From NCBI RefSeq assembly GCF_001940225.2, contig NZ_CP135164.1, positions 1,426,001-1,490,000 on the forward strand: 64,000 nt of DNA, given 5' to 3'. A program made the translations under genes and the position numbers. Within the stretch, counting starts at the first letter, position 1. Each line of letters opens with the position of its first letter. This DNA comes from Roseburia sp. 499 (GTDB lineage Bacteria > Bacillota > Clostridia > Lachnospirales > Lachnospiraceae). The notes below the pieces were generated by a model. That model was not told the origin of the DNA. It worked only from the letters and a program-made list of their open reading frames with translations, and did no database searches. Positions 55,530 to 64,000 of the stretch are shown here, piece by piece.

Positions 55530-56978
55530 ATGAAAGTTTGCAATGAATTAAAACCAAAGAAAGTATTTGAATATTTTGAAGATATATGCAGTATTCCTCA
55601 TGGTTCTAAAAATACGAAGGCAATTAGTGATTATTGTGTTGCTTTTGCAAAGGAACACGGTCTTAAGTACATTCAGGATGAAATGAACAATGTTATTATC
55701 TTCAAAGAAGGTTCTGCAGGATATGAAGCTTCCGAGCCAATCATCATTCAGGGACATATGGATATGGTCTGTGAAAAAGAAAACGGCGTAGATATTGATT
55801 TTGAAAAGGATGGACTCCGCCTCTTCGTAGATGGCGATTTTTTGAAAGCAGATGGCACAACTCTTGGTGGAGACGATGGAATTGCCATCGCCTATGCCTT
55901 TGCAATTTTAGATGATGATACTCTGGCGCATCCACCATTAGAAGTAGTCATTACTGTAGATGAAGAGATTGGAATGTTAGGAGCTGAGGGAATAGATCTT
56001 TCCATGTTAAAAGGAAAGAAACTTTTGAACATTGATTCTGATGAAGAGGGTGTATTTTTAACCAGCTGTGCAGGTGGTTTAACAGCAGAATGTGAACTTC
56101 CGGTTACAAGAAAAAGTACAGAAGGAATGGAATATGAGCTGAAGATTACAGGCCTTCAGGGGGGACATTCAGGAAGTGAAATTCATAAAGAGCATGGAAA
56201 TGCGATTATGCTTATAGGCAGATTATTAAAACAATTAGCAGATCAGATAGATTTTTCAGTAGTTTCCCTAACCGGAGGATTGAAGGACAATGCCATTCCT
56301 AGAGAAACGATATGCACCATTCTTATGAATGAAGCACTGGAAACAGAATTGCAAGAACTGGTAAAAGAATATGACGCAGATTTAAAAAAGGAATATCATA
56401 TTTCGGATCCGGATGTTTCCGTGCTCTGCACAAAAAAAGAAAATCTATCAGTTGACGCATTAGATAGAACTTCTTTTGCCAAAGTATTATTTATGTTACG
56501 AAATCTTCCTTGCGGTGTGCAAAATATGAGTATGGATATTCCAGGATTGGTGGAAACTTCTTTGAATGCAGGAATTATGACTTTGAGCGAGGATACATTC
56601 TCTCTTTCCTTCTCTGTAAGAAGCAGCGTTACCAGCCGGAAATACGAAGTAACCGATAGACTTTGTTTTGTAACTGAATTCTTAGGTGGTTCCGTCAATA
56701 TTAGCGGAGATTATCCGGCATGGGAATACAAAGCTGATTCTAAGATGCGTGATTTGATGGTACAGACTTATCGGGATTTGTTTCAAGAAGAGCCTAAAAT
56801 ACAGGCAATTCATGCCGGATTGGAATGTGGTATTTTTTCCGGTAAAATCGATGGCTTAGATTGTATTTCCTTTGGACCGGCAAACTTTGATATTCATACT
56901 CCTAAGGAACGTTTAAGTATTTCTTCTACAGAAAAGGTTTGGAATCTGATTGTGGAATTTTTAAAACGTTCGAAATAA
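55530..56978 (+). CDS. pepD: Aminoacyl-histidine dipeptidase (PepD-like, M20 family)
   Basis: Cytoplasmic zinc dipeptidase, 482 aa. Metal ligands in IIQGHMDMVCEKENG (first His/Asp), LGGDDGIAIAYA and the catalytic acid in VDEEIGMLGAEG; a second half contains HAGLECGIFSG. ATG 55530 has GGAGGG 7 nt upstream. Confidence 0.93.
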   Translation: MKVCNELKPKKVFEYFEDICSIPHGSKNTKAISDYCVAFAKEHGLKYIQDEMNNVIIFKEGSAGYEASEPIIIQGHMDMVCEKENGVDIDFEKDGLRLFVDGDFLKADGTTLGGDDGIAIAYAFAILDDDTLAHPPLEVVITVDEEIGMLGAEGIDLSMLKGKKLLNIDSDEEGVFLTSCAGGLTAECELPVTRKSTEGMEYELKITGLQGGHSGSEIHKEHGNAIMLIGRLLKQLADQIDFSVVSLTGGLKDNAIPRETICTILMNEALETELQELVKEYDADLKKEYHISDPDVSVLCTKKENLSVDALDRTSFAKVLFMLRNLPCGVQNMSMDIPGLVETSLNAGIMTLSEDTFSLSFSVRSSVTSRKYEVTDRLCFVTEFLGGSVNISGDYPAWEYKADSKMRDLMVQTYRDLFQEEPKIQAIHAGLECGIFSGKIDGLDCISFGPANFDIHTPKERLSISSTEKVWNLIVEFLKRSK

Positions 56979-56979
56979 T

Positions 56980-57813
56980 ATGAAAAGACGCGTAGGACTG
57001 TTCTGTATTCTTTTTACTGCAATTCTTGGATTCGATGTGGTGACTATTACAAAAATCCAAAATATTGCAAAGGTAATGCATCTTATGGATGTAGAGAGTA
57101 CCAAAGAAAACCTGCGCAATCAGGAAATTTCCGGTGAATTATATCAGAAATTCTGTGGTTATGAGAAAGACGGACGTTACTCCAGATATGAATATTTGTG
57201 TGGCTATCTTTTCACTGGAGAAGAGAAGGAAAAGCCATTAGAGGAATATTTGAAACCGGTAAAGAAATATAAAAAGAAGGAATTTTCCTATATAGTAAGC
57301 TATGAGAAAGCCCTCTGGTGTGATTTGAGATACTTTCCGGTTCCTGCTGATCGTGGTGAAACCCTTCAGGTCTCCTTTGAAAATTCATGGATGTCAGAGC
57401 GAACTTTTGGTGGAAAACGAAAGCATGAAGGTACGGATATTATGGCATCTATGAATCAAAGAGGTCATTATCCGGTAATCAGCATTTCTGACGGTATGAT
57501 AGAAAAAATAGGTTGGCTTCCGCAGGGCGGCTACCGGATTGGTGTTCGTTCTCCAAATGGTGCATATTTTTATTATGCACATTTGTATGACTATGCTGAA
57601 GGAATCGAGGAAGGAAGAGAAGTGAATGCGGGAGAATTACTTGGATTTATGGGCGATAGTGGCTATGGAGAAGAAGGTACCGTTGGAAATTTTGATGTAC
57701 ATCTTCATATAGGAATTTATCTGAATGATGAAAATGGCGAAGAATTTAGCATCAATCCCTACTGGATTATGAAATATTTAGAGGATAAACGTCTTACCAG
57801 CCAATATGAATAA
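56980..57813 (+). CDS. M23 family metallopeptidase (membrane-anchored)
   Basis: 277-aa LytM-type endopeptidase of peptidoglycan. An N-terminal helix (residues 6-26) anchors or exports it; zinc ligands are in KRKHEGTDIM (H-x3-D) and FDVHLHIGIYL (H-x-H). It is a short, single-domain form with a preceding 120-residue helical stretch. It starts 1 bp after pepD without an obvious strong ribosome site, so it may be coupled. Confidence 0.85.
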   Translation: MKRRVGLFCILFTAILGFDVVTITKIQNIAKVMHLMDVESTKENLRNQEISGELYQKFCGYEKDGRYSRYEYLCGYLFTGEEKEKPLEEYLKPVKKYKKKEFSYIVSYEKALWCDLRYFPVPADRGETLQVSFENSWMSERTFGGKRKHEGTDIMASMNQRGHYPVISISDGMIEKIGWLPQGGYRIGVRSPNGAYFYYAHLYDYAEGIEEGREVNAGELLGFMGDSGYGEEGTVGNFDVHLHIGIYLNDENGEEFSINPYWIMKYLEDKRLTSQYE

Positions 57814-57821
57814 GGAGCATT

Positions 57822-58544
57822 ATGCAGTTAAGAATTGATAAATATCTGGCAGATATGGGAATCGGAACCAGAAGTGAGGTAAAACAGTATATACGCAAAA
57901 AACAAGTACAGGTTAATGGAGTCTATCCCAAAGGACCGGAACAGAAAATAGTCCCAAACCAAGACAGCATAACTTTTCAAGGAAAAGCCATCAGCTATAT
58001 AGAAATGGAATATTTTATGTTAAATAAGCCTGCCGGATGTGTTAGTGCTACTACAGATGCGAAGCATAAAACTGTATTGGACTACATAGATACCAAAAAG
58101 CGTAAGGACTTATTCCCGGTAGGACGACTGGATATTGATACAGAAGGTTTGCTACTTATTACGAATGATGGGGCACTTGCCCATGAACTATTGTCACCCA
58201 AAAAGCATGTAGCAAAGACTTATTATGCCAAAGTAGAAGGCTGTGTTACTTCAGAGGATGTAGTACAATTTGAAAAAGGCGTAGATATCGGAGAAGAACG
58301 ACTTACCCTGCCGGCGGAACTTAAGATTTTAAAAGTTTCGCCGGAGGATATTTCGGAAATAGAGCTTACCATTATGGAAGGAAAGTTTCATCAGGTAAAG
58401 CGGATGTTTGAAGCAGTTGGTAAAAAAGTAGTCTACTTAAAGCGGATTTCCATGGGAAATTTAATATTAGATGAGAATTTACAACCGGGAGAATATCGTA
58501 AACTGACTGCAGAGGAAATAGAAAAGATTCAAATGAAACGATAG
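57822..58544 (+). CDS. 16S/23S pseudouridine synthase, RsuA/RluB family
   Basis: 240-aa enzyme with an S4 RNA-binding domain (MQLRIDKYLADMGIGTRSEV) and the RsuA-type catalytic motif PVGRLDIDTEGLLLITND (catalytic Asp). The C-terminus KFHQVKRMFEAVGKKVVYL is typical. Which rRNA uridine is modified cannot be fixed here. Confidence 0.9.
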   Translation: MQLRIDKYLADMGIGTRSEVKQYIRKKQVQVNGVYPKGPEQKIVPNQDSITFQGKAISYIEMEYFMLNKPAGCVSATTDAKHKTVLDYIDTKKRKDLFPVGRLDIDTEGLLLITNDGALAHELLSPKKHVAKTYYAKVEGCVTSEDVVQFEKGVDIGEERLTLPAELKILKVSPEDISEIELTIMEGKFHQVKRMFEAVGKKVVYLKRISMGNLILDENLQPGEYRKLTAEEIEKIQMKR

Positions 58545-58557
58545 GAGGGGCGAGATA

Positions 58558-59232
58558 TTGTTAAAAAATATACAATCTATTATTTTTGATTTAGATGGAA
58601 CCTTGATAAATTCCATGTGGGTCTGGGACGAAATCGACATTGAATTTTTATCTGCGCGTAACATGGAACTTCCTCCTACCTACCAAAAAGAAATTGAGGG
58701 AATGAGTTTTACGGAAACAGCAGTTTATACAAAAGAATTATTTCATTTACCGGAAAGTGTGGAAGAATTAAAGGCTATCTGGAATCAGATGGCATTAGAA
58801 AAATATACAAAGGATGTACCGTTAAAACCAGGCGTAGAAGAATTTTTAAAATATTGCAAGGAAAATAAAATTTCCATGGGGATTGCCACCAGTAATTCCA
58901 GAGAATTAGTAGATTCCGTAGTAAAGGCACATTCTCTGGAAGATTCTATACAAGTAATTGTTACTTCTTGTGAAGTAGCAAAAGGTAAACCTGCACCGGA
59001 TGTATACTTAGAAGTGGCAAAACAATTGAACACTTTACCGGAACATTGCCTTGTATTTGAAGATGTTCCTATGGGGATTTTAGCAGGAAAAAATGCAGGA
59101 ATGAAAGTCTGTGCAGTAGAAGATGCATTTTCAGAAGAACAGCGAGAGGAAAAACGCCGACTGGCAGACTATTATATTTCATCCTACGAAGAAGTGCTGC
59201 AGCACACATATGAGGTTTTAGAACATGAATAA
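58558..59232 (+). CDS. HAD family hydrolase
   Basis: 224-aa phosphatase or phosphomutase. Motif [13 protein letters not shown] (nucleophile Asp), motif [11 protein letters not shown], motif III in [10 protein letters not shown] and motif [11 protein letters not shown]. The start is TTG at 58558 with AGGAGGGGCG 6 nt upstream. It overlaps the next gene by 8 bp. Confidence 0.9.
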   Translation: MLKNIQSIIFDLDGTLINSMWVWDEIDIEFLSARNMELPPTYQKEIEGMSFTETAVYTKELFHLPESVEELKAIWNQMALEKYTKDVPLKPGVEEFLKYCKENKISMGIATSNSRELVDSVVKAHSLEDSIQVIVTSCEVAKGKPAPDVYLEVAKQLNTLPEHCLVFEDVPMGILAGKNAGMKVCAVEDAFSEEQREEKRRLADYYISSYEEVLQHTYEVLEHE

Positions 59233-61150
59233 CGGATTTTTACCTCTTTCTAAAGAGGATATGATAAAAAGAAAAATAGAACAATTTGACTTTGTCTATG
59301 TTATTGGGGATGCCTATGTGGATCATCCCTCTTTTGGACATGCCATTATCAGCCGTCTACTAGAAGCTCACGGTTACTCTGTGGGGATTATTTCACAACC
59401 GGATTGGACGTCAAAAGAAAGTATTGCCATTTATGGCGAACCACGGCTTGCTTTTTTAGTAAGTGGTGGAAATATGGATTCCATGGTAAATCACTATAGC
59501 GTATCGAAACGCCGCAGGGAAAAAGATTCCTTTACACCGGGTGGAGTTATGGGAAAACGTCCGGATTATGCTACCGTGGTATACTGCAACTTAATACGCC
59601 AGACTTATAAAAAAACACCGATTCTCATTGGTGGAATCGAAGCCAGTCTTCGTCGACTTGCTCACTACGATTATTGGAGTAACAAGGTAAAACGTTCTAT
59701 TTTATTGGACTCCGGTGCGGATATTCTGATGTATGGAATGGGCGAACATAGTATCATAGAGTTGGCTGATGCATTAAATAGCGGACTTGCTGTAGAAGAT
59801 ATCACTTTTGTAAATGGTACTGTTTATAAAACCCGTCAAAAAGAGAATATATATGACGCAACTTTCCTTCCTACCTTTGAAGCAGTAAAGGAAGATAAAA
59901 AAACGTATGCGCAAAGCTTTTATCAGCAATACTGTAACACAGATCCGTTTAGTGGAAAACGTCTTGTGGAAGAATATCCACATGGAATCTATGTAGTGCA
60001 GAATCCAGCCGCAAAACCATTGACCCAGACTGAAATGGATGATGTATATAGTTTACCCTATATGCGCACCTATCATCCTTCTTACGAAACAGCAGGTGGT
60101 GTACCGGCTATTTCAGAAGTAAAATTCAGCCTTACCAGTAACCGCGGTTGCTTTGGCGGATGTAGTTTTTGTGCACTTACATTCCATCAGGGAAGAATTA
60201 TCCAGACCCGTAGCCATGCGTCTTTGATAAAGGAAGCTGAATTGCTTACACAGGACAAGGAATTTAAGGGGTATATCCATGATGTTGGAGGGCCAACGGC
60301 TAATTTTCGCGCGCCTGCCTGTGAAAAACAATTAACAAAAGGAGCTTGTCCAAATAAGCAATGCTTGTTTCCAACCCCATGTAAAAACTTAAAAGCAGAC
60401 CATAAGGATTATTTAAGCCTGCTTCGAAAATTACGAAAGATTCCAAAGGTAAAAAAGGTATTTATTCGTTCTGGTATTCGTTTTGATTACCTGTTGGCAG
60501 ATTCAAACCGAACCTTTTTAAAGGAACTGTGTGAACATCATGTCAGCGGACAACTTAAGGTAGCACCGGAACATATTTCTGACAAGGTACTTCAGAAAAT
60601 GGGAAAACCGGAGGTGGCAGTTTACAATCGTTTTGTAAAAGAATATACTAAAATGAACGAAAAACTGGGAAAGAAACAATATCTAGTACCTTACCTTATG
60701 TCTTCTCATCCGGGCTCCACATTACAAGAAGCAGTGGAATTGGCAGAATTTTTAAGAGATTTGGGCTATATGCCGGAGCAGGTACAGGATTTCTATCCCA
60801 CACCATCTACGATATCCACCTGTATGTATTACACCGGACTGGATCCACGTACCATGGAACCGGTTTATGTTGCCCATAATCCTCACGAAAAGGCAATGCA
60901 GAGAGCACTGATTCAGTATCGTGATCCAAAGAACTATGATTTAGTAAAGGAAGCCCTTATTAAAACTGGACGTACGGATTTGATTGGATTTGATAAAAAT
61001 TGTCTCATTCCGCCACGAAAAATGACAGCAAAAAATGAACGTAAAAATGCAAGCAATAAATCAAAAGGCAAAATTAGAACAGGAAAGGGACGAACACCGC
61101 AGAAAAATCAGCGAACTACATCATCCAGAAAAGGAAAGAAACAACGATGA
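59225..61150 (+). CDS. YgiQ family radical SAM protein
   Basis: 641-aa radical SAM protein of the YgiQ family: N-terminal YgiQ domain ([32 protein letters not shown]), SAM cluster motif [17 protein letters not shown] and a C-terminal lysine/arginine-rich tail. The reaction is not established in the family. It overlaps the RluA gene by 4 bp. Confidence 0.93.
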   Translation: MNNGFLPLSKEDMIKRKIEQFDFVYVIGDAYVDHPSFGHAIISRLLEAHGYSVGIISQPDWTSKESIAIYGEPRLAFLVSGGNMDSMVNHYSVSKRRREKDSFTPGGVMGKRPDYATVVYCNLIRQTYKKTPILIGGIEASLRRLAHYDYWSNKVKRSILLDSGADILMYGMGEHSIIELADALNSGLAVEDITFVNGTVYKTRQKENIYDATFLPTFEAVKEDKKTYAQSFYQQYCNTDPFSGKRLVEEYPHGIYVVQNPAAKPLTQTEMDDVYSLPYMRTYHPSYETAGGVPAISEVKFSLTSNRGCFGGCSFCALTFHQGRIIQTRSHASLIKEAELLTQDKEFKGYIHDVGGPTANFRAPACEKQLTKGACPNKQCLFPTPCKNLKADHKDYLSLLRKLRKIPKVKKVFIRSGIRFDYLLADSNRTFLKELCEHHVSGQLKVAPEHISDKVLQKMGKPEVAVYNRFVKEYTKMNEKLGKKQYLVPYLMSSHPGSTLQEAVELAEFLRDLGYMPEQVQDFYPTPSTISTCMYYTGLDPRTMEPVYVAHNPHEKAMQRALIQYRDPKNYDLVKEALIKTGRTDLIGFDKNCLIPPRKMTAKNERKNASNKSKGKIRTGKGRTPQKNQRTTSSRKGKKQR

Positions 61151-62148
61151 AAAGCTTTCAGATAAATAACAATGAGGCGGGACAACGCTTTGACAAATAC
61201 TTGAAAAAACTTCTTTCGCAGGCACCGGGAAGTTTTGTATACAAAATGCTTCGAAAAAAAAATATTACTTTGAATGGGAAAAAAGCAGATGGTTCTGAGA
61301 AATTGAATATTGGGGACGAAGTGAAGCTGTTCTTTTCTGATGAGACCTTTGAAAAGTTCACGGCTTTAGAAAATTCAACGACTACTGGAAATTCGGGATG
61401 CATTACCGAGAAATATCCTTGTATTCCGCTCGACATTGTTTATGAAGATGCTGATATTCTGGTTATAAATAAACCGGTTGGAATGCTTTCACAGAAAGCT
61501 ACTCCAAGTGATATTTCTGCCAATGAATATATCATTGGCTATCTGTTGAAAAATAAGTCTATTACAAAAGAAGAACTTGTAACTTTTCATCCTTCTATTT
61601 GCAATCGTCTGGACAGAAATACTTCCGGACTCCTGATTGCCGGAAAAAGTTTGAATGGCCTGCAGAATATGGCAAAACAACTTAATGACCGTTCTATGGA
61701 AAAATATTATCGTTGTCTGGTAAAAGGAAAAATAACCGGGGAACAGCTTATTGAGGGTTGGCTGAAAAAGGATGAAAAGAGCAATAGTGTAAAAATATAT
61801 AAGGAAGAAGTTTCGGATAGCAAATATATCAAAACAGGATATAAAGCGGTAGAAAATTTTTCTTTCTCCGACAACAATATCAAAGAAACTTATACCTTAT
61901 TGGAGGTTCACTTAATTACCGGTCGCTCGCATCAAATTCGTGCACATCTGGCCTCTATTGGACATCCTATTGTAGGAGATAGTAAGTATGGAGATAGAAA
62001 AGTAAATACCAAATTTGCAAAAGAAGTGGGAATTCACTCCCAGCTACTGCATGCCTATCAGATGAAGTTTGAGGATGGAAGAGAAGTAACTGCCACTTTG
62101 AGCAAAGAATTTCAGAAAGTGTTAGAGTATTTAAAAAATAACGGATGA
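61147..62148 (+). CDS. RluA family pseudouridine synthase
   Basis: 333 aa. S4 domain at the N-terminus ([20 protein letters not shown]) and the catalytic motif [35 protein letters not shown] is the usual distal motif. It modifies rRNA or tRNA uridines; target not predictable. Confidence 0.93.
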   Translation: MKSFQINNNEAGQRFDKYLKKLLSQAPGSFVYKMLRKKNITLNGKKADGSEKLNIGDEVKLFFSDETFEKFTALENSTTTGNSGCITEKYPCIPLDIVYEDADILVINKPVGMLSQKATPSDISANEYIIGYLLKNKSITKEELVTFHPSICNRLDRNTSGLLIAGKSLNGLQNMAKQLNDRSMEKYYRCLVKGKITGEQLIEGWLKKDEKSNSVKIYKEEVSDSKYIKTGYKAVENFSFSDNNIKETYTLLEVHLITGRSHQIRAHLASIGHPIVGDSKYGDRKVNTKFAKEVGIHSQLLHAYQMKFEDGREVTATLSKEFQKVLEYLKNNG

Positions 62149-62186
62149 GAATAATTTTGTATTTTTTACATAAATTTAAAATGTAA

Positions 62187-62215
62187 TTGCATTTTACCGC
62201 AATTTATTGTAGAAT
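62187..62215 (+). promoter_or_regulatory. Promoter of the tandem-repeat RNA
   Basis: TTGCAT, 17 bp, TAGAAT. Predicted start near 62222, immediately before the repeats. Confidence 0.7.
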
Positions 62216-62270
62216 GTAGTTAGAAAAGCTGTGAATCAGCGGTGGGTTGACACCTAAAATCTGATACTTT

Positions 62271-62361
62271 TTCCGAACATAGGTGTCGGAGGTTGGCAGG
62301 CAACGGAAAAACCTGTTATTTTCCAGACATAGGTGCTGGAGGTTGGCAGACAACGGAAAAA
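62271..62361 (+). repeat. Two direct repeats with compensatory changes
   Basis: Copies 62271-62311 and 62321-62361, 36 of 41 bases identical. Differences GA/TC versus AG/CT preserve pairing of the first hairpin. Confidence 0.9.
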
Positions 62362-62370
62362 TCAACCACG

Positions 62371-62411
62371 AAAAGGGAATGTTTAGTGCTGCGGCATTAA
62401 CGTTCCCTTTT
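62371..62411 (+). terminator. Intrinsic terminator between repeat RNA and nuclease-like gene
   Basis: 13-bp stem (arms 62371-62383 and 62399-62411, one G-U) ending in TTTT, 26 bp before the next start codon. In type III modules such a leaky terminator sets the RNA:toxin ratio. Confidence 0.75.
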
Positions 62412-62437
62412 CTAATAATAAAATTAAGGAAAATGTT

Positions 62438-63106
62438 ATGGACAAAAGACATGCAATTCAAATTATAACAAAATCGGCTAAATTATATAAAGAGTATTTG
62501 GAAGATCAAAAAATACTATTTCTTTATGGCATACCATCTGAAATTAGAAAGCAGCTTGAAACAGAGGAAAATTATTTGCCACAGCTGAAGGGATACGAGG
62601 TTGCTTTTCATCGCTATAATTTTTTACATTTGACAGGAGTAAGATTAAGTCCTAAGGTTGTATCTTCTATTCATTTTTACGAAAAATGTTTGAGTAACAG
62701 ATTAACAGAAGAAGATTTTTCGTTTTCAAAAGACGGTTCCACAACTCAAAAGCTTGATATATTAGAAAATATGATGCAGATTAAGAAAACTGTAACAATG
62801 ATTGGAGATTTTACAGGCAGAGGTCCAAAACTATTTACAGAAAAAGTTGCAGGAAATGTATGTGGATGTATTGGATTTGTAAAAGACCGTAATACCAGTT
62901 TAAATGTTCCGAATACGTTATTGAAAAAAGATATAAGAGATGTAACAACTATACCAACACAAAAAGTGTACGCAGTGGCATCAAAGAAATATATGGATGA
63001 AAAATATTCTATATTTACAAAAGTGGATAAAAGTATACATATTAACGAATGTCGTTTTTCGGATGAAATAGAAAATATTTTAGAAAAGCCCAGACCATTA
63101 ATATAA
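62438..63106 (+). CDS. PBECR4-like predicted nuclease (candidate toxin)
   Basis: 222-aa soluble protein with features of the PBECR4 domain (phage Barnase-EndoU-ColicinE5/D-RelE-like nuclease 4): EVAFHRYNFLHLTGVRLS near residue 58, and MIGDFTGRGPKLFTEKVAGN, then TTIPTQKVYAVASKKY. These predicted RNases are known mostly from phage and mobile-element proteins; here the domain stands alone. Start ATG with AAGGAAA upstream. It lies 26 bp after the repeat-RNA terminator. Function as a toxin is inferred from context. Confidence 0.65.
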   Translation: MDKRHAIQIITKSAKLYKEYLEDQKILFLYGIPSEIRKQLETEENYLPQLKGYEVAFHRYNFLHLTGVRLSPKVVSSIHFYEKCLSNRLTEEDFSFSKDGSTTQKLDILENMMQIKKTVTMIGDFTGRGPKLFTEKVAGNVCGCIGFVKDRNTSLNVPNTLLKKDIRDVTTIPTQKVYAVASKKYMDEKYSIFTKVDKSIHINECRFSDEIENILEKPRPLI

Positions 63107-63143
63107 AAATGTATCGTGAATAAAATTATAGGTGAGAAATATT

Positions 63144-63605
63144 ATGAAGTTTGTTAGAAAAATGTCTATCAGCGAAATTCCACAGGGTTTTGCCCTTATC
63201 CAAAATGTTTTTTATGAATTTATAGCGCCTGATTATTCAAGTGAGGGGATTGAAACCTTTGAAAATCAATTTTTGAAAAATACTGAATTTCAGCAAAAAT
63301 TTCATGATGGTAAAGAAGAAATGTACGGTGCCTTCGATAATGATGAATTAGCCGGTATTTTATCCATCAGTAATCATAATACTGTTTCTTGTGTATTTGT
63401 AAGAAAAGAATATCATAGACAAGGGATAGGTACTATGCTTTTTAATGAAATTATAAATATTTTGAAAATTCGCAATGTAACAGAAATTAAGCTAAATGCA
63501 TCACCATATGCTGTGCCCTTTTATCATGCAATTGGATTTCAGGACATGAAGAAAGAACAAGAATACAAGGGCATACGTTATACACCTATGAAAAGGAAGA
63601 TTTAA
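63144..63605 (+). CDS. GNAT family N-acetyltransferase
   Basis: 153-aa acetyltransferase: VSCVFVRKEYHRQGIGTMLF is the acetyl-CoA motif (R-x-x-G-x-G), then LNASPYAVPFYHAIGF. Start ATG 63144 has GGTGAG 7 nt upstream. It lies between the nuclease-like gene and recU and is not obviously related to either. GNAT-type toxins exist in type II TA modules, but no antitoxin-like partner is next to this one. Confidence 0.85.
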   Translation: MKFVRKMSISEIPQGFALIQNVFYEFIAPDYSSEGIETFENQFLKNTEFQQKFHDGKEEMYGAFDNDELAGILSISNHNTVSCVFVRKEYHRQGIGTMLFNEIINILKIRNVTEIKLNASPYAVPFYHAIGFQDMKKEQEYKGIRYTPMKRKI

Positions 63606-63665
63606 AATGATTCAAGAAGCAGTACACAGCCTATGAAATAACAACTTACTAACTTTGGAGGAATT

Positions 63666-64000
63666 ATGGCAACATGGAATTCAAGAGGTTTACGAGGTTC
63701 CACACTAGAAGAATTCATAAACCTCACCAATGAAAAATATTTATCGCAGGGACTGGCGCTAATTCAAAAAGTACCAACCCCAATTACGCCATTAAAAATA
63801 GACAAGGACAACCGCCACATCACGCTGGCATATTTTGAACAAAAAAGTACGGTAGACTATATTGGAGCTGTACAGGGAATACCAGTGTGCTTTGATGCCA
63901 AGGAATGCAATACAGACACCTTTCCTTTACAGAACATTCACTCGCACCAAATCGCATTTATGGGAAACATGGAAAAGCAGGATGGTATATCATTTTTGAT
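63666..64000 (+). CDS. recU: Holliday junction resolvase RecU (3' partial)
   Basis: N-terminal 111 codons of RecU, which resolves Holliday junctions after RuvAB-driven migration. Motifs: ATWNSRGLRGSTLEEFINLT, VPTPITPLKI, and the nuclease core STVDYIGAVQGIPVCFDAKE with FPLQNIHSHQI. GGAGGAATT precedes the ATG. The gene runs off the right edge. Confidence 0.92.
   Translation, partial: MATWNSRGLRGSTLEEFINLTNEKYLSQGLALIQKVPTPITPLKIDKDNRHITLAYFEQKSTVDYIGAVQGIPVCFDAKECNTDTFPLQNIHSHQIAFMGNMEKQDGISFL

Larger units (their letters stand above)
62222..62411 (+). ncRNA. Tandem-repeat structured RNA (candidate RNA antitoxin)
   Basis: About 190 nt, no ORF with a ribosome site. Two copies of a 41-nt core (62271-62311 and 62321-62361; period 50) differ at five positions, four of which exchange paired bases. 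Each core has hairpin 1 with the constant loop ACATAGGTG, closed by TCCGA/TCGGA in copy 1 and TCCAG/CTGGA in copy 2, then hairpin 2, GTTG/CAAC with loop GCAGG or GCAGA, then an A run. A degenerate relative of the unit lies at about 62240-62256. GACACCTA (62250-62257) could pair with TAGGTGTC (62280-62287), offering an alternative fold. A terminator ends it. This layout precedes a nuclease-like gene. Confidence 0.7.

Noticed and set aside
62271-62361. Direct repeats considered as a CRISPR array
   Set aside because: Only two copies with about 9 nt between cores, internal hairpins within each unit, a promoter and terminator around them, and no cas genes.
62222-62370. Repeat RNA considered as a guanidine-II (mini-ykkC) tandem-hairpin riboswitch
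   Set aside because: The hairpin loops are ACATAGGTG and GCAGG/GCAGA, not the ACGR loops of that class, and the downstream gene is not a transporter or guanidine enzyme.
63144-63605. GNAT gene considered as a type II GNAT toxin
   Set aside because: No ribbon-helix-helix antitoxin gene is adjacent, and the sequence looks like an ordinary small-molecule acetyltransferase.

Overview
The window is low-GC, gene-dense Firmicutes DNA, most likely from an anaerobic spore-forming gut clostridium of the Lachnospiraceae type. The evidence is a six-subunit Rnf complex, sporulation genes (a GerW/YtfJ-like gene, ylbJ, an alpha/beta small acid-soluble spore protein), Bacillus/Clostridium-like gene order (rpmB-yloU-fakA-recG; yicC-gmk-rpoZ; rsmD-coaD-ylbJ), strong AGGAGG ribosome sites and TTGACA-17-TATAAT-type promoters. 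Assignment to family is inference from gene content.

Layout. 1-4.8 kb: rnfCDGEAB (rnfC cut by the window edge), closed by a terminator. 4.9-7.7 kb: a MATE exporter and a duplicated CmpB-type membrane protein. 7.7-11.2 kb: proline synthesis (proB, proA) with a DUF896 gene, a formyl-THF cyclo-ligase and a GNAT gene. 11.2-12.2 kb: a reverse-strand Fe-S aldo/keto reductase. 12.4-23.3 kb: miaB-ruvA, then about 7 kb of small unrelated accessory genes splitting ruvA from ruvB, then ruvB and zapA. 23.3-30.8 kb: U32 peptidase, SEDS/PBP pair, NUDIX, DUF2953 and YtfJ. 30.8-36.9 kb: accessory segment with a candidate small RNA, an IS transposase and a type VII secretion (LXG-like) effector locus damaged by a frameshift and by an internally deleted IS1380-like element. 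36.9-41.5 kb: rpmB, Asp23, fakA, recG. 41.6-45.6 kb: surface locus with an SPKTG protein, an O-antigen-ligase-like protein and a class B sortase; the middle gene contains an Illumina adapter sequence, so it is partly an assembly artefact. 45.6-62.1 kb: core housekeeping genes (SASP, rqcH, yicC, gmk, rpoZ, rimO, pgsA, cinA, rsmD, coaD, ylbJ, pepD, an M23 peptidase, two pseudouridine synthases, a HAD phosphatase, a YgiQ-type radical SAM protein). 62.1-64 kb: a short accessory insert, then the start of recU.

The strongest candidate for an undescribed system is at 62.19-63.11 kb. A near-consensus promoter drives two 50-nt-period RNA repeats whose hairpin stems co-vary while the loop is constant. 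An intrinsic terminator follows, and then a gene resembling PBECR4 predicted nucleases. This is the layout of a type III (RNA antitoxin) toxin-antitoxin module, but with a protein unlike the known ToxN-fold toxins. No database search or folding program was available; family names come from recognisable motifs and gene order.
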